From Roseiarcus sp963709655 (GTDB lineage: Bacteria; Pseudomonadota; Alphaproteobacteria; Rhizobiales; Beijerinckiaceae), in the NCBI GenBank assembly GCA_963709655.1, contig CAVPXF010000026.1:476777-540776 (forward strand): a stretch of 64,000 bases of DNA, written 5' to 3'. Under the pieces are notes generated by a model that worked only from the letters and a program-made list of their open reading frames with translations, was not told the origin of the DNA and did not search any database. Below are positions 20,267 through 29,643 of this stretch, piece after piece (position 1 is the stretch's first letter; every line of letters starts with the position of its first letter). The position numbers and the translations under genes are program-made.

Positions 20267-21691
20267 ATGAGCGGGCACGAGCAATTCTACATCGGCGGCC
20301 GCTGGGTCGCGCCGCTCCGCCTTGAGACGCTTGACGTCATCGATCCATCGACCGAACAGCCCTTCACCCGGATCGCCGTCGGCTCGGCGGCCGACGTCGA
20401 CCGCGCGGTCGTAGCGGCCCGCGCAGCCTTCGAGCCTTTTGCCCAAACCTCGCGTGAGGGCCGCGTCGCGCTGCTCGAGCGCATCCTCGACCGATACGAC
20501 GCCCGCGCCGACGAACTCGCCGAGGCGGTCTCGCGCGAGATGGGGCGCCCCTGCCGTTCGCCCGCGCGTCGCAGGTCCCGGCCGGGCGCGTGCATCTCGA
20601 GGCGACGATCGAGGCGCTCAAAACCTATGAATTCAGCCGCTTCCGCGGCTCGACGATGATCGCCCGGGAGCCGGTCGGCGTCGCCGCCCTGATCACCCCG
20701 TGGAACTGGCCGCTGAACCAGATCGTCTGCAAGGTCGCGCCCGCGCTCGCCGCCGGCTGCAACGGTGGTTCTGAAGCCGAGCGAGATCGCGCCGGTCAGC
20801 GGCCTGATCTTCGCCGAGATCGTCGAGGCGGCCGAGGCGCCCGCCGGCGTCTTCAATCTCGTCAACGGCACGGGCTCGGAGGTCGGCCAGGCGCTGGCGG
20901 CCCATCCCGGCGTCGACATGGTCTCGTTCACCGGCTCGACCCGGGCCGGAATTCTGGTCGCCAAGGCGGCGGCCGACGGGGTGAAGCGGGTCGCGCAGGA
21001 ACTCGGCGGCAAGTCGCCGAACCTCATTCTGCGCGATGCGGATTTCGAGGCTGCGGTCGGCGAGGGCGTCCGGTCGTGCTTTTCCAACAGCGGCCAATCC
21101 TGCGACGCCCCGACCCGCATGCTGGTGCCGGCCGAGCGGCACGACGAGGCGCTGGCCATCGCCGCGGCGGTCGCCGATAGCCTCAAGGTCGGCGATCCGC
21201 GCGCGCCCGGGGTCGATCTCGGACCGGTCGTGACCGAGACGCAGTTCGACAAGATCCAGCGCCTGATCGAGGCCGGCGTCCGGGAGGGCGCGCGGCTCGC
21301 CGCCGGCGGCCCGGGCCGGCCGCCCGGCCTCAACCGCGGCTACTACGTCCGCCCCACGGTGTTCGGCGGCGTCCGGCCGGACATGACCATCGCGCGCGAG
21401 GAAATCTTCGGCCCGGTCCTGTCGATCCTGAGCTACGGAGACGAAGACGAGGCGGTCCGCATCGCCAACGACACCGAATACGGGCTTGCGGCCTATGTCT
21501 CCTCCATCGATCTCGAGCACGCCCGCGCGGTCGCGGCGAGGCTGCGCGCCGGCACGGTCAGCCTCAACTATCCCGCCTGGGACGTCCGCGTCCCGTTCGG
21601 CGGGTTCAAGCGCTCGGGCAACGGGCGCGAATATGCCGAATTCGGCATCGACGACTATCTCGAGTGGAAAGCGGTCGTCGGCTACCGCTGA
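20267..21691 (+). CDS. NAD-dependent aldehyde dehydrogenase, interrupted by two compensating frameshifts
   Basis: The sequence covers a whole aldehyde dehydrogenase (475 codons) but in three pieces. The first frame runs to about 20548 (EAVSREMG). A second frame carries QVPAGRVHLEATIEALKTYE to ITPWNWPLNQIVCKVAPALA, ending at about 20760. The first frame then resumes with VVLKPSEIAP. Catalytic Glu is in AQELGGKSPN and the nucleophile Cys in SNSGQSCDAPTRM. One base is missing near 20547-20555 and one is extra near 20760 (GCAACGG for GCACGG). This is either a pseudogene or two sequence errors; conservation of every motif favours errors. The substrate is unknown. Confidence 0.85.
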
Positions 21692-21760
21692 TCCCGTCCC
21701 GCGGCCCCTTGTCCTTTGTGCCGTCTATGCGCCGTCGCAAAAGCAGGGTAGGGCGAAGTC

Positions 21761-22075
21761 ATGTTCACGCTCGACGATCTCGCCGAGATCATCGACCGGC
21801 GCGCAGAGGCGTCGGCCGACAAGTCGTACACGCGCGCTCTGTTGGACAACGGCGCGGCCCATTGCGCGCGCAAGTTCGGCGAAGAGGCGATCGAACTGAC
21901 GCTCGCCGCGGCGGCTCAGGACGAGGCCGCGGTGCGGGCGGAGGCGGCCGACGTGCTTTATCATCTTTTGGTGCTTTTGCGCGCGCGCGGCGTCGCCTTC
22001 GACTCGGTCGTGCGCGAACTGGAATGTCGGACGCGGCAAAGCGGCCACGAGGAAAAGGCGGCCCGCAAGGCCTAA
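21761..22075 (+). CDS. hisE: phosphoribosyl-ATP pyrophosphatase
   Basis: HisE hydrolyses phosphoribosyl-ATP to phosphoribosyl-AMP, step 2 of histidine synthesis. The 104-residue protein has the MazG-like helical core, with CARKFGEEAIELTLAA near residue 36 (metal-binding Glu residues) and EAADVLYHLLVLLRARGV near residue 62. It is separated from coaA by 25 bases and probably shares its transcript, an order seen in other Rhizobiales. Confidence 0.94.
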   Translation: MFTLDDLAEIIDRRAEASADKSYTRALLDNGAAHCARKFGEEAIELTLAAAAQDEAAVRAEAADVLYHLLVLLRARGVAFDSVVRELECRTRQSGHEEKAARKA

Positions 22076-22100
22076 AGGGATGGTGACGCGAGGCAACGCC

Positions 22101-23060
22101 ATGGATCAGCTTGTCAACCGCCCGCCCGCCGTCTCCCCCTTTCGCCGGTTCACCCGCGACGAATGGGCGACGCTGCGCGCCGACACGCAGCTCACCCTGA
22201 CGATCGACGACCTGCGCAAGCTGCAATCGACCCACGACCCGATCTCGATCGACGAGGTCGTCGCCATCTACCTGCCGCTGTCGCGCCTGCTTGCGCTCTA
22301 TGTCGCGGCGACGCAGGGCCTGTTCAAGGCGACGCAGCGCTTTCTCGGCGCGACTGACGGGAAAGTCCCCTACATCATCGGGATCGCCGGCTCCGTGGCG
22401 GCGGGCAAGTCCACGACGGCGCGCGTCCTCCAGGCTCTGCTGACGCGCTGGCCGAACACGCCGAAGGTCCAGCTCGTGACCACCGACGGGTTCCTGCAGC
22501 CGAACGCCGAACTCATCCGCCAGGGCATCATGGACCGCAAGGGCTTCCCGGAGAGCTACGACGGCATCGCGCTGATCCGTTTCCTGTCGGCGGTCAAGGC
22601 GGGCGAGCCCCATGTGGCGGCGCCCGTTTATTCGCACCTGACCTACGACATCGTGCCCGGCGAGACGACCATGGTCGACCGGCCGGACATCCTGATCGTC
22701 GAAGGCATCAACGTGCTCGCGCCGAACCGCCTGACGCGCGACGGCAAGGACGTGCCGTTCGTCTCCGACTTCTTCGACTTCTCGATCTTCCTCCACGCCG
22801 ACGACTCCCTGCTCGAGCATTGGTACATAGAGCGGTTCATGAGCCTCAGGACCACGGCCTTCCGTGATCCGCGCAGCTACTTCCGGCAGTACGCCGATCT
22901 CGACGACATGGAAGCGGAGGCGACCGCGCGCTCGATCTGGATGCGCATCAATCTGGTGAACCTGCACGAGAACATTCTGCCGACCAGGCCGCGCGCCGAC
23001 CTTCAGCTGACCAAGGGCGCGAGCCACCGGATCGAGGAAGTGGCGCTGCGCAAGCTCTGA
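22101..23060 (+). CDS. coaA: type I pantothenate kinase
   Basis: CoaA phosphorylates pantothenate, the first and rate-controlling step of coenzyme A synthesis. The 319-residue protein has the P-loop GIAGSVAAGKSTTARVL near residue 96, TTDGFLQPNAEL, the CoA/pantothenate region PVYSHLTYDIV, and VEGINVLAPNRL. The ATG at 22101 has GAGG 7 bases upstream; an in-frame ATG at 22080 would add 7 residues. It follows hisE. Confidence 0.95.
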   Translation: MDQLVNRPPAVSPFRRFTRDEWATLRADTQLTLTIDDLRKLQSTHDPISIDEVVAIYLPLSRLLALYVAATQGLFKATQRFLGATDGKVPYIIGIAGSVAAGKSTTARVLQALLTRWPNTPKVQLVTTDGFLQPNAELIRQGIMDRKGFPESYDGIALIRFLSAVKAGEPHVAAPVYSHLTYDIVPGETTMVDRPDILIVEGINVLAPNRLTRDGKDVPFVSDFFDFSIFLHADDSLLEHWYIERFMSLRTTAFRDPRSYFRQYADLDDMEAEATARSIWMRINLVNLHENILPTRPRADLQLTKGASHRIEEVALRKL

Positions 23061-23557
23061 GCGGAAGCATGATTGCCCAAACGGGCGTACGCTCGCATCC
23101 CTCTTCCGGCTCGACGGAGGAGAGCCGGCGCGGGGGCGGTTCCGCAGATAAAATCAGCAAGTTCGCCGTCGCAAGGGTCAGTACGGGCGTGCTTCTCTTT
23201 TCTATATTTATTTCGACAAAGTCTTGCGTATTTTAGAAATCCTGAGTAGGATGATCCTGTCGCCCTCCGGATCGGACGTCTCATGCCGCTCGCCGCTTTC
23301 TCGTCCTTGTTCCGCGCCGCCCGGACGGTCGGGATCGTCCCGGGGATGGAGGTTGTCGCCATTCTTGCAGGGTTGACGCTGCGCCTTGCGACAATCCGGT
23401 CCGCCTCCCCCGTTTCGCTCGCGCGACACGAGGGAGGAGAGGAGTTGACGGAGACTCGCAAATGGTGCCGCATCTCCCTGCAAATACTCGAAACCGGGTC
23501 GGAAATGGCATGCCCGACGCCGAGCTTGACCCGTTTGATCACGATGAGGTTCTTGTT
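23061..23557. other. intergenic region between coaA and the TraB/GumN gene
   Basis: About 500 bases with no convincing gene. An AT-rich patch at 23190-23260 (TTTTCTATATTTATTTCG) is the likely promoter zone for the downstream gene. Short open frames here have neither ribosome binding sites nor familiar motifs. Confidence 0.4.
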
Positions 23558-24748
23558 ATGGCGGGCCGGTTTGGGAGTTACTGCGAAAAAAATCTTGCGC
23601 TTGAGCCTCTGAGATCATTCGCCCGCTCACCGAAAACGGGCGACCCGAGGGGCCGTTCGGACGTTAAAAAGCGGGACCAAGGGCCGGATTCGCCCCTTGT
23701 TGGCGCCGAAGTCCTGTTTTCGGCCCCAGCTTTGCATAGCTTTTGCAATCGAAATGGCGGTCTCGCGGCTCGGCTCGCGACCGCGCTCGCCGGTTTGACC
23801 CTGGCGGCGGGGCCCGTTTTCGCCGAGACGCCGCCCTCATGCGGCGGGAAGGACCTCAGCCACGTTCCCGGTCTCGCCGAAGCCGAGGCGCGCCGCGCCG
23901 ACGACCTCCTCAACGCGGATGGACTTCTTTGGCGGGTCGACAAGGGAGACCTGCGGCCATCTTACCTTTTCGGCACGATCCATTCGACAAATGACGACGC
24001 GTTGGCCACGGCGCGGCGGGCGGCCAAGGAGATCCCCGGCGCGAAGGTTGTCGTCACCGAGCTCGGCGGCCCGATCGATGCGATGGAGAAGGCCAAGATC
24101 GGCGCCGAGATGCTTGCCCGGGCGCTGGATCACGACCACGACACCTTTGTCGAGGTCCCCGCCAAGGATCGCGCCGACATCGAGAAGATGCTCGGCGAGC
24201 GTGGCTATCCGATCAAATTCTTGCATCATCTCAAGCTGTGGTTCCTCGCGATCCTGACCGCTGCGCCGGAGTGCGAAGCCAAGCGCGAGGCGCTCGATCT
24301 GCCGGAGGTCGATCAGTCCCTCGCGGAGCGCGCGAAGGCGGCCGGCGTGAAGGTGGTGGCGCTGGAAACGCCGCAGGAGCAACTCGATACCGTCGCATCG
24401 ATCAAGCCCGAGGTCGCCGCCGCCTTGCTCGCCGTCGCTGCGCGCGAACCGGCCATGACCGACGATATCTACGCGACCCTGCTCAAGCTCTATCGCGAGA
24501 GTCGGCCGGCGGAGATCCTGGCCGTCGGCGATGCGGTCGACGGCATCAGCGCGAGCGAGCGCGCGGCCGAGGATGCGTTCACCCGTCTTTTGCTAGTGGA
24601 ACGCAACGGGATTATGGCCGAGCGCCTCACGCCCCTCCTCAAGGACGGCGGGGTGTTCGTAGCCGTCGGCGCGCTGCACCTCATCGGCAAGGACGGTCTG
24701 GTCGAGCGCCTGCGGGGTCTCGGCTATACGGTCACCAATGTCTGGTAA
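23558..24748 (+). CDS. TraB/GumN family protein (exported)
   Basis: The protein has the TraB/GumN (erythromycin-esterase/ChaN-superfamily, PF01963) pattern: LWRVDKGDLRPSYLFGTIHS with the metal-binding His, then VVVTELGGPID with Glu, and the C-terminal GALHLIGKDGLVERLRGLGY. A signal-like segment ATALAGLTLAAGPVFAETP precedes it, pointing to export. The start is uncertain: the ATG at 23558 has GAGG 8 bases upstream but leaves ~60 odd residues before the signal; a TTG at 23732 would give a normal signal peptide. Members are thought to be metalloproteases. The 3' end lies 3 bases from the convergent ALDH16 gene. Confidence 0.82.
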   Translation: MAGRFGSYCEKNLALEPLRSFARSPKTGDPRGRSDVKKRDQGPDSPLVGAEVLFSAPALHSFCNRNGGLAARLATALAGLTLAAGPVFAETPPSCGGKDLSHVPGLAEAEARRADDLLNADGLLWRVDKGDLRPSYLFGTIHSTNDDALATARRAAKEIPGAKVVVTELGGPIDAMEKAKIGAEMLARALDHDHDTFVEVPAKDRADIEKMLGERGYPIKFLHHLKLWFLAILTAAPECEAKREALDLPEVDQSLAERAKAAGVKVVALETPQEQLDTVASIKPEVAAALLAVAAREPAMTDDIYATLLKLYRESRPAEILAVGDAVDGISASERAAEDAFTRLLLVERNGIMAERLTPLLKDGGVFVAVGALHLIGKDGLVERLRGLGYTVTNVW

Positions 24749-24751
24749 TCG

Positions 24752-27127
24752 CTACTCGCCGTAGGGGGTCCAGATCGCCTTGATCTGGGTCGCGCGGCGC
24801 AGGAACTTCCGTCCCTCGGCGCGCGGCCAGTCCACTTGCGAGGTTTGGGTCCAGGTCGCCTTGAGGTTTCCGGCCGAGGCGGCTTCGACCTTTGCCGCGC
24901 CGGCTGCGTCGCCGACGTACCAGACGGCGTCGACCCCGTCGTGCTCGGCGAGCGTTGCGGCGAGCGCGTTCGCCTCCCCCGTCACGATGTTGACCACGCC
25001 GGGCGGAACGTCGGACGTGTCCAGGACCGAATAGACGTCGGTCGCGCTCAGGGGATGGCGCGCCGAGGGGACGGCGACGACGCAATTGCCCATCGCGATC
25101 GCTGGCGTCACAAGCGAGACGAAGGCGAGCAGCGGCGCCTCGTCCGGGCAAATCACGCCCATGACGCCCCAGGGTTCGTTCATTGCGAGCGTCACGAATT
25201 TCGAGCGGGTCGCGTGAACAGCGCCGTCGTATTTGTCGGCGAAGCCCGCGTAGAAAAACGCCCGCCGGATCGACGCGTCGACTTCGGCGGCAGCGGCGCG
25301 CGGCGAGGCCCCAGTCATCGCCCTTAGCCGCCCGGCGAACTCGTCGGCGCGGGCGCCCAGGTTCTCGGCGACGTAGTAAAGGACCTGCGCCCGGTTGTGC
25401 GCCGTGGCGGCCGCCCAGCCCGTCGCCTTGGCGGCGGCCTCGACTGCGTTGCGAATGTCCTTGCGGTTGCCCAAGCCCGCGAGCCCGACCTCGCGCCCTT
25501 TCGGGTCGAGAACCGCATAGCTGAAGCCGGAGTCGGGCCGGGCCTGCTTGCCGCCGACGTAGAGTTTCGCCGTCCGGTCGAGCCCCAACGTCGCGCCCTC
25601 TGCCGGGGGTGCCCCCGGGAGGGGGTCGAGCTGCGCTGATGCAGGCACATAGGGCTTGCCGCCCGAGGTGTCGGCGACGCGGTATTCGCCGAGACCCTCG
25701 CGGCCGCCTTCCCGCCCGAAGCCGCTCTCGCGATAGCCGCCGAAGCCGGAGGCCGCGTCGAACAGGTTAGTGGAGTTGATCCAGACGACCCCGGCCTTGA
25801 TTCGGGCCGCGACCTCGAAGGCCCGGCTGATGTTCTCGGTCCAGACGGAGGCGGCGAGGCCGTAGCGGCTGTTGTTGGCGAGCGCGACGGCTTCATCCGG
25901 GGTGCGGAAGGTCGTGGCGACGAGGACGGGGCCGAAAATCTCCTCGCGCGCCAGGATCGAGGCGGGCTCGACGCCGGTGATCAGGGTCGGCGGATAAAAG
26001 CAGCCACGGCTCGGGATCCCATCGTCGGCGCGCCACACCTCGAGACCCTCCTCGGCGCCGGCGCGCATCAGCCGTTCGATCCGTTCAAGCTGGACAGGGG
26101 CTACGATCGCCCCGACGTCGGTCGACTTGTCGAGCGGGTCGCCAACCCTGAGATTCGCCATGCGGGCGCGCAGCTTGGCGTAGAGCGAGTCGGCGACGCC
26201 TTCGGCGGCGAGGAGGCGGGAGCCGGCGCAGCAGACCTGCCCCTGGTTGAACCAGATCGCATCGACGGCGCCTTCGACCGCGCTGTCAAGGTCGGCGTCG
26301 TCGAAGACGATGAACGGCGACTTGCCTCCGAGTTCGAGCGTGAGCGTCTTACCCGATCCGGCGGTCGCCTTGCGGATCGCGCGTCCGACTTCGGTCGAGC
26401 CGGTGAAAGCGATCTTATCGACTCCGTCGTGGTCGACGAGCGCGGCTCCCGTCGCGCCGTCCCCGGCGACGACATTGACGACACCCGGCGGCAAGCCGGC
26501 TTCGACACAGATCTCGGCGAAGGCAAGCGCCGTCAGCGGCGTATGTTCGGCGGGTTTCAGCACGACCGTGCATCCGGCGGCAAGCGCGGGGGCGATCTTC
26601 CAGGCGAGCATGAGGAGCGGGAAATTCCATGGAATGATCTGCCCGCAAACGCCGACGGGACGTGTGTCCGGGAACTCGCTGTCGATCAGCGAGGCCCAGC
26701 CAGCGTGGTGATAGAAATGCCGGGCGACGAGAGGAATGTCGACATCGCGCGACTCGCGGATGGGCTTGCCGTTGTCGATCGTCTCCAGCACCGAAAGGAA
26801 GCGCTCGCGCTTCTGCACGTGGCGGGCGAGCGCGTAGAGGAAGCGCCCGCGCTTCAGGCCGGGAAGCGCCGCCCATTTGGGCAGCGCCTTGCGGGCCGCC
26901 GCGACCGCCGCGTCCGCGTCGGAAGGCGAGCCTTGCGTCGCGCCGGCGATCCGTTCGCCGGTCGCCGGGTTGAACACGTCGAACAGGTCGCCCGGCGGCG
27001 TGAACCGCCCGTTGATGAAGCAACCGAAGCCGCCGCCGTGCTTTGCGAGCCAGGCCCGGACGTGGTCGCTGCTCTCGGGCGAGGGGCCGTAGTCCATCGT
27101 GCGCAAAATGTCCCTGATGGGCGCCAT
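24752..27127 (-). CDS. ALDH16-type tandem aldehyde dehydrogenase
   Basis: At 791 residues this is two aldehyde dehydrogenase domains in one chain. The N-terminal domain is complete: GQIIPWNFPLLMLAWK, GSTEVGR, the catalytic Glu in LELGGKSPFIVFDDAD and the nucleophile in NQGQVCCAGSR near residue 300. The C-terminal domain (from ~510) keeps the fold (EPWGVMGVICPDEAPLLAF) but has no matching Cys or Glu, as is known for bacterial ALDH16 proteins. The gene lies 7 bases after deoC, so it may oxidise acetaldehyde or a related product of deoxyribose breakdown. Confidence 0.92.
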   Translation of the reverse strand: MAPIRDILRTMDYGPSPESSDHVRAWLAKHGGGFGCFINGRFTPPGDLFDVFNPATGERIAGATQGSPSDADAAVAAARKALPKWAALPGLKRGRFLYALARHVQKRERFLSVLETIDNGKPIRESRDVDIPLVARHFYHHAGWASLIDSEFPDTRPVGVCGQIIPWNFPLLMLAWKIAPALAAGCTVVLKPAEHTPLTALAFAEICVEAGLPPGVVNVVAGDGATGAALVDHDGVDKIAFTGSTEVGRAIRKATAGSGKTLTLELGGKSPFIVFDDADLDSAVEGAVDAIWFNQGQVCCAGSRLLAAEGVADSLYAKLRARMANLRVGDPLDKSTDVGAIVAPVQLERIERLMRAGAEEGLEVWRADDGIPSRGCFYPPTLITGVEPASILAREEIFGPVLVATTFRTPDEAVALANNSRYGLAASVWTENISRAFEVAARIKAGVVWINSTNLFDAASGFGGYRESGFGREGGREGLGEYRVADTSGGKPYVPASAQLDPLPGAPPAEGATLGLDRTAKLYVGGKQARPDSGFSYAVLDPKGREVGLAGLGNRKDIRNAVEAAAKATGWAAATAHNRAQVLYYVAENLGARADEFAGRLRAMTGASPRAAAAEVDASIRRAFFYAGFADKYDGAVHATRSKFVTLAMNEPWGVMGVICPDEAPLLAFVSLVTPAIAMGNCVVAVPSARHPLSATDVYSVLDTSDVPPGVVNIVTGEANALAATLAEHDGVDAVWYVGDAAGAAKVEAASAGNLKATWTQTSQVDWPRAEGRKFLRRATQIKAIWTPYGE

Positions 27128-27134
27128 GCAGTCC

Positions 27135-28121
27135 TCACGCCATTGCGTGGCGGTGGGCCGCGGAATAGCGGCCGGTCGCGTAGTGGTCGAGCTGTCGCTC
27201 GATGTCGGTCAGGAGCCCGCTCGCTCCGATCCGGAAAAGGTCGGGCTGCATCCACGCCAAGCCGAGCTCCTCCTTCATCAGGACGAGCCAGGCGAACGCG
27301 TCCTTGGCGGCGCGCAAGCCCCCGGCCGGCTTGAACCCGATGTCGACGCCGGCGCGCTCGCGATAGTCGCGCAGGGCCCGGACCATGACGAGGCTCACCG
27401 GCAGGGTGGCGTTGACGTCCTCCTTGCCGGTCGAAGTCTTGATGAAATCGGCGCCCGCCTGCATCGCCACCATGCTCGCGGCGTAGACGTTCCGCAGCGT
27501 CTTGAGGTCGCCCGTGCCGAGGATCGTCTTGAGGTGAGCGCGCCCGCAGGCCTCACGCATGGCAGCGACCTCGTCGTAGAGCGCCGTCCAGTCCCGACCG
27601 AAGACGTGGGCGCGGGTGATCACGATGTCGATCTCGGCTGCCCCTTCACTGACGGCGTAGCGGATCTCGTCGAGTCGCACCTTGAGCGGGGTGAGGCCGG
27701 CGGGAAAGCCCGTCGCGACCGACGCGACCGGAATGCCCGAGCCTTCGAGCGCCCGGACCGCCGGCGGGACCATGGTCGGGTAGACGCAGACGGCGCCGAC
27801 GGTCGGGCGCGCGTCGGCGAGCCCGAGCGCTTCGAGAAGTTCGCCGCTCAGCGGCCGCCGCGCCTTGGCGCAGAGCCGGCGCACCCGCTCGGGCGTGTCG
27901 TCGCCGGACAAGGTCGTAAGGTCGATGCAGGTCAACGCCTTCACCAGCCAAGCCGCCTGGTATTCCTTCTTGACCGAGCGGCGGGTCGTCAGCGTGGCGG
28001 CGCGGCGCTCGACTGCGCTGGCGTTCACCCCGACCCCCTCAAACCAGGCCGGATCGAGCGGGACGCCCGGATTGCGGGGCCGGTTATGGCCCTCGATGGC
28101 CTTGTCCGTCGCCTGATCCAT
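27135..28121 (-). CDS. deoC: deoxyribose-phosphate aldolase
   Basis: DeoC cleaves 2-deoxyribose 5-phosphate to glyceraldehyde 3-phosphate and acetaldehyde. The 328-residue protein is of the longer, eukaryote-like type. It has CIDLTTLSGDDT near residue 66, VCVYPTMV, the Schiff-base lysine in FIKTSTGKEDVN near residue 227, and the second active-site lysine in GFKPAGGLR. It is the first gene of a two-gene unit with the ALDH16 protein, which gives a sensible acetaldehyde-removing pair. Confidence 0.95.
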   Translation of the reverse strand: MDQATDKAIEGHNRPRNPGVPLDPAWFEGVGVNASAVERRAATLTTRRSVKKEYQAAWLVKALTCIDLTTLSGDDTPERVRRLCAKARRPLSGELLEALGLADARPTVGAVCVYPTMVPPAVRALEGSGIPVASVATGFPAGLTPLKVRLDEIRYAVSEGAAEIDIVITRAHVFGRDWTALYDEVAAMREACGRAHLKTILGTGDLKTLRNVYAASMVAMQAGADFIKTSTGKEDVNATLPVSLVMVRALRDYRERAGVDIGFKPAGGLRAAKDAFAWLVLMKEELGLAWMQPDLFRIGASGLLTDIERQLDHYATGRYSAAHRHAMA

Positions 28122-28208
28122 GGGGTCCTCACGCGCTTCCTCTGGGCGGCCAAACTGTCACGAGCGCGGGGGCGGCTACAAGGGAAAGCCGCGCCCTTTT
28201 GCGCCATC

Positions 28209-28763
28209 TCAGGGGGGCCCGAACAGCTCGTCCACGGTGAGATCCAAGCCCGGCGGGTCGAGCCGCAGAGCGCCGCTTGTCAAAATGCGCGTCTCGATCA
28301 GATCGCCCCGGGCGCGCCGATGGTGGACGGCCGTGCGGCGCTCCGGGTCGACAATCAGGTAATGCGCCACGCTTGACAGCGAGAAATAGCCGACGAGCTT
28401 GACGCCCTGATCTCGCCCCGCCGTACTCTCGGACAGGACCTCGGCAACAATCACCGGCTCGGGGATTTCGATCGCTGCGGGCGGCAGACGCGGGCCGCAA
28501 TAGACAAGCGCGTCCGGCTCAAAGGCCGTGCGCGCAGACACACGCACCGTTGCGCCGTCCGGCAGCCCCTGGCAGGGAACGCCGGCGCGGTCGACGGCGC
28601 GGCGCAACGCGGCCCAGGCCTCGCCCTGCGACACGAGACGCGCCACGCGCTCCGGCGCCATGGCGATGGGACGCCCGTCGACGAGCTCCCAGCGTCCGTC
28701 GCGCTCCTCGGCCCAGCCGAGGAACTCGTCGACAGTCATCAGTTTCTCGGCAGCGGTCGCCAT
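28209..28763 (-). CDS. Uma2 family (DUF820) putative endonuclease
   Basis: A 184-residue protein of the Uma2/DUF820 PD-(D/E)xK-like family: MTVDEFLGWAEERDGRWELVDG at the start, FEPDALVYCG (Asp) and PVIVAEVLSEST (Glu), then KLVGYFSLSSVAHYLIVDPE. The ATG at 28763 is preferred to a GTG 9 bases upstream. The family is common and often multicopy in cyanobacteria and some proteobacteria; its role is not known. It is a paralogue of the next gene upstream. Confidence 0.87.
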   Translation of the reverse strand: MATAAEKLMTVDEFLGWAEERDGRWELVDGRPIAMAPERVARLVSQGEAWAALRRAVDRAGVPCQGLPDGATVRVSARTAFEPDALVYCGPRLPPAAIEIPEPVIVAEVLSESTAGRDQGVKLVGYFSLSSVAHYLIVDPERRTAVHHRRARGDLIETRILTSGALRLDPPGLDLTVDELFGPP

Positions 28764-28873
28764 GCGAGACACTGTATCACTCCGCGCTCGACGGGTTAAC
28801 CGCCACGGCGCCCTTCATTCCGGGCCGCTCTTCCCGCCTCGGCGCCAGCGCGCGCCGATCGCCCAACGCCGCT

Positions 28874-29404
28874 TCACGCCGGCGCGAAGAGTTCCTCGAC
28901 GAAGAAGGCGAGTCCGGTAGGCTCGAGCCGCAGCGGACCGTCGGTCAGCGTGCGCGTGTCGATCCGACCGTCGTCCGCTCGCCAATAATGCGTGGCCGTC
29001 CGATACTCGGGATCGAGAACGAGGTAGTGGGAGACGCTCGGCACGGAAAAATAGCCAGCGAGCTTCACTCCCTGGTCGCGCTCCGCTGTCGCCTCGGACA
29101 GAACTTCGACCACGATCACCGGGGTGGGAATTTCGACCGCGTCGGGCGGCTGGCGCGGACTGACGTAGACCAGCGCGTCGGGCTCGAAGGCGGTGCTCGG
29201 AGAGATGCGGACGATCGCGCCGTCCGATGTCACGTGGCAGGGCGCGCCTGTGTTGCGGATCGCGCCCTTGAGCGCCAGGACCGTCTCCCGCTGGGTCGCG
29301 CTATGGAGTGGACGCTCGGGCGTCTTTTCGACGAGTTTGCCCTCGTGCAACTCCCATCGCCCCTCGCGCCCCTCGGTCCAGCCGAGGAATTCATCCACGG
29401 TCAT
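28874..29404 (-). CDS. Uma2 family (DUF820) putative endonuclease, paralogue
   Basis: A 176-residue paralogue of the preceding Uma2 gene, alike through most of its length (MTVDEFLGWTEGREGRWELH, FEPDALVYVSPRQPPDAVEI, PVIVVEVLSEATAERDQGVK). The ATG at 29404 is preceded by a perfect GGAGGA, so it is chosen over an ATG at 29491 that would add 29 residues. The two genes, ~110 bases apart, look like a tandem duplication. Confidence 0.86.
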   Translation of the reverse strand: MTVDEFLGWTEGREGRWELHEGKLVEKTPERPLHSATQRETVLALKGAIRNTGAPCHVTSDGAIVRISPSTAFEPDALVYVSPRQPPDAVEIPTPVIVVEVLSEATAERDQGVKLAGYFSVPSVSHYLVLDPEYRTATHYWRADDGRIDTRTLTDGPLRLEPTGLAFFVEELFAPA

Positions 29405-29643
29405 TGGCTCCTCCCCCCGCCTCCATTGGCCGGCCACATCACGAAACGTGGGGCTTGCGGCCGAACCTGCCACCGGTCTCTCCTCAGTCATGCGCTCTGG
29501 CGAGGAGCCGCGGACGAACTCGGTCGACCCCGCACGAACGCAACTCTCAGGGACGCCCGGCGCGAGCGCGGGGAATCCCCCAGCGTGCGCAGAAAGATAA
29601 CAGCGTACCACTGTCCGCTGCGCCGGAAAACTGGCGCTTTCGC

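Noticed and set aside
23283..23612. 109-codon plus-strand frame upstream of the TraB/GumN gene
   Set aside because: No ribosome binding site or recognisable family, overlaps the better-supported start, and composition is not gene-like.
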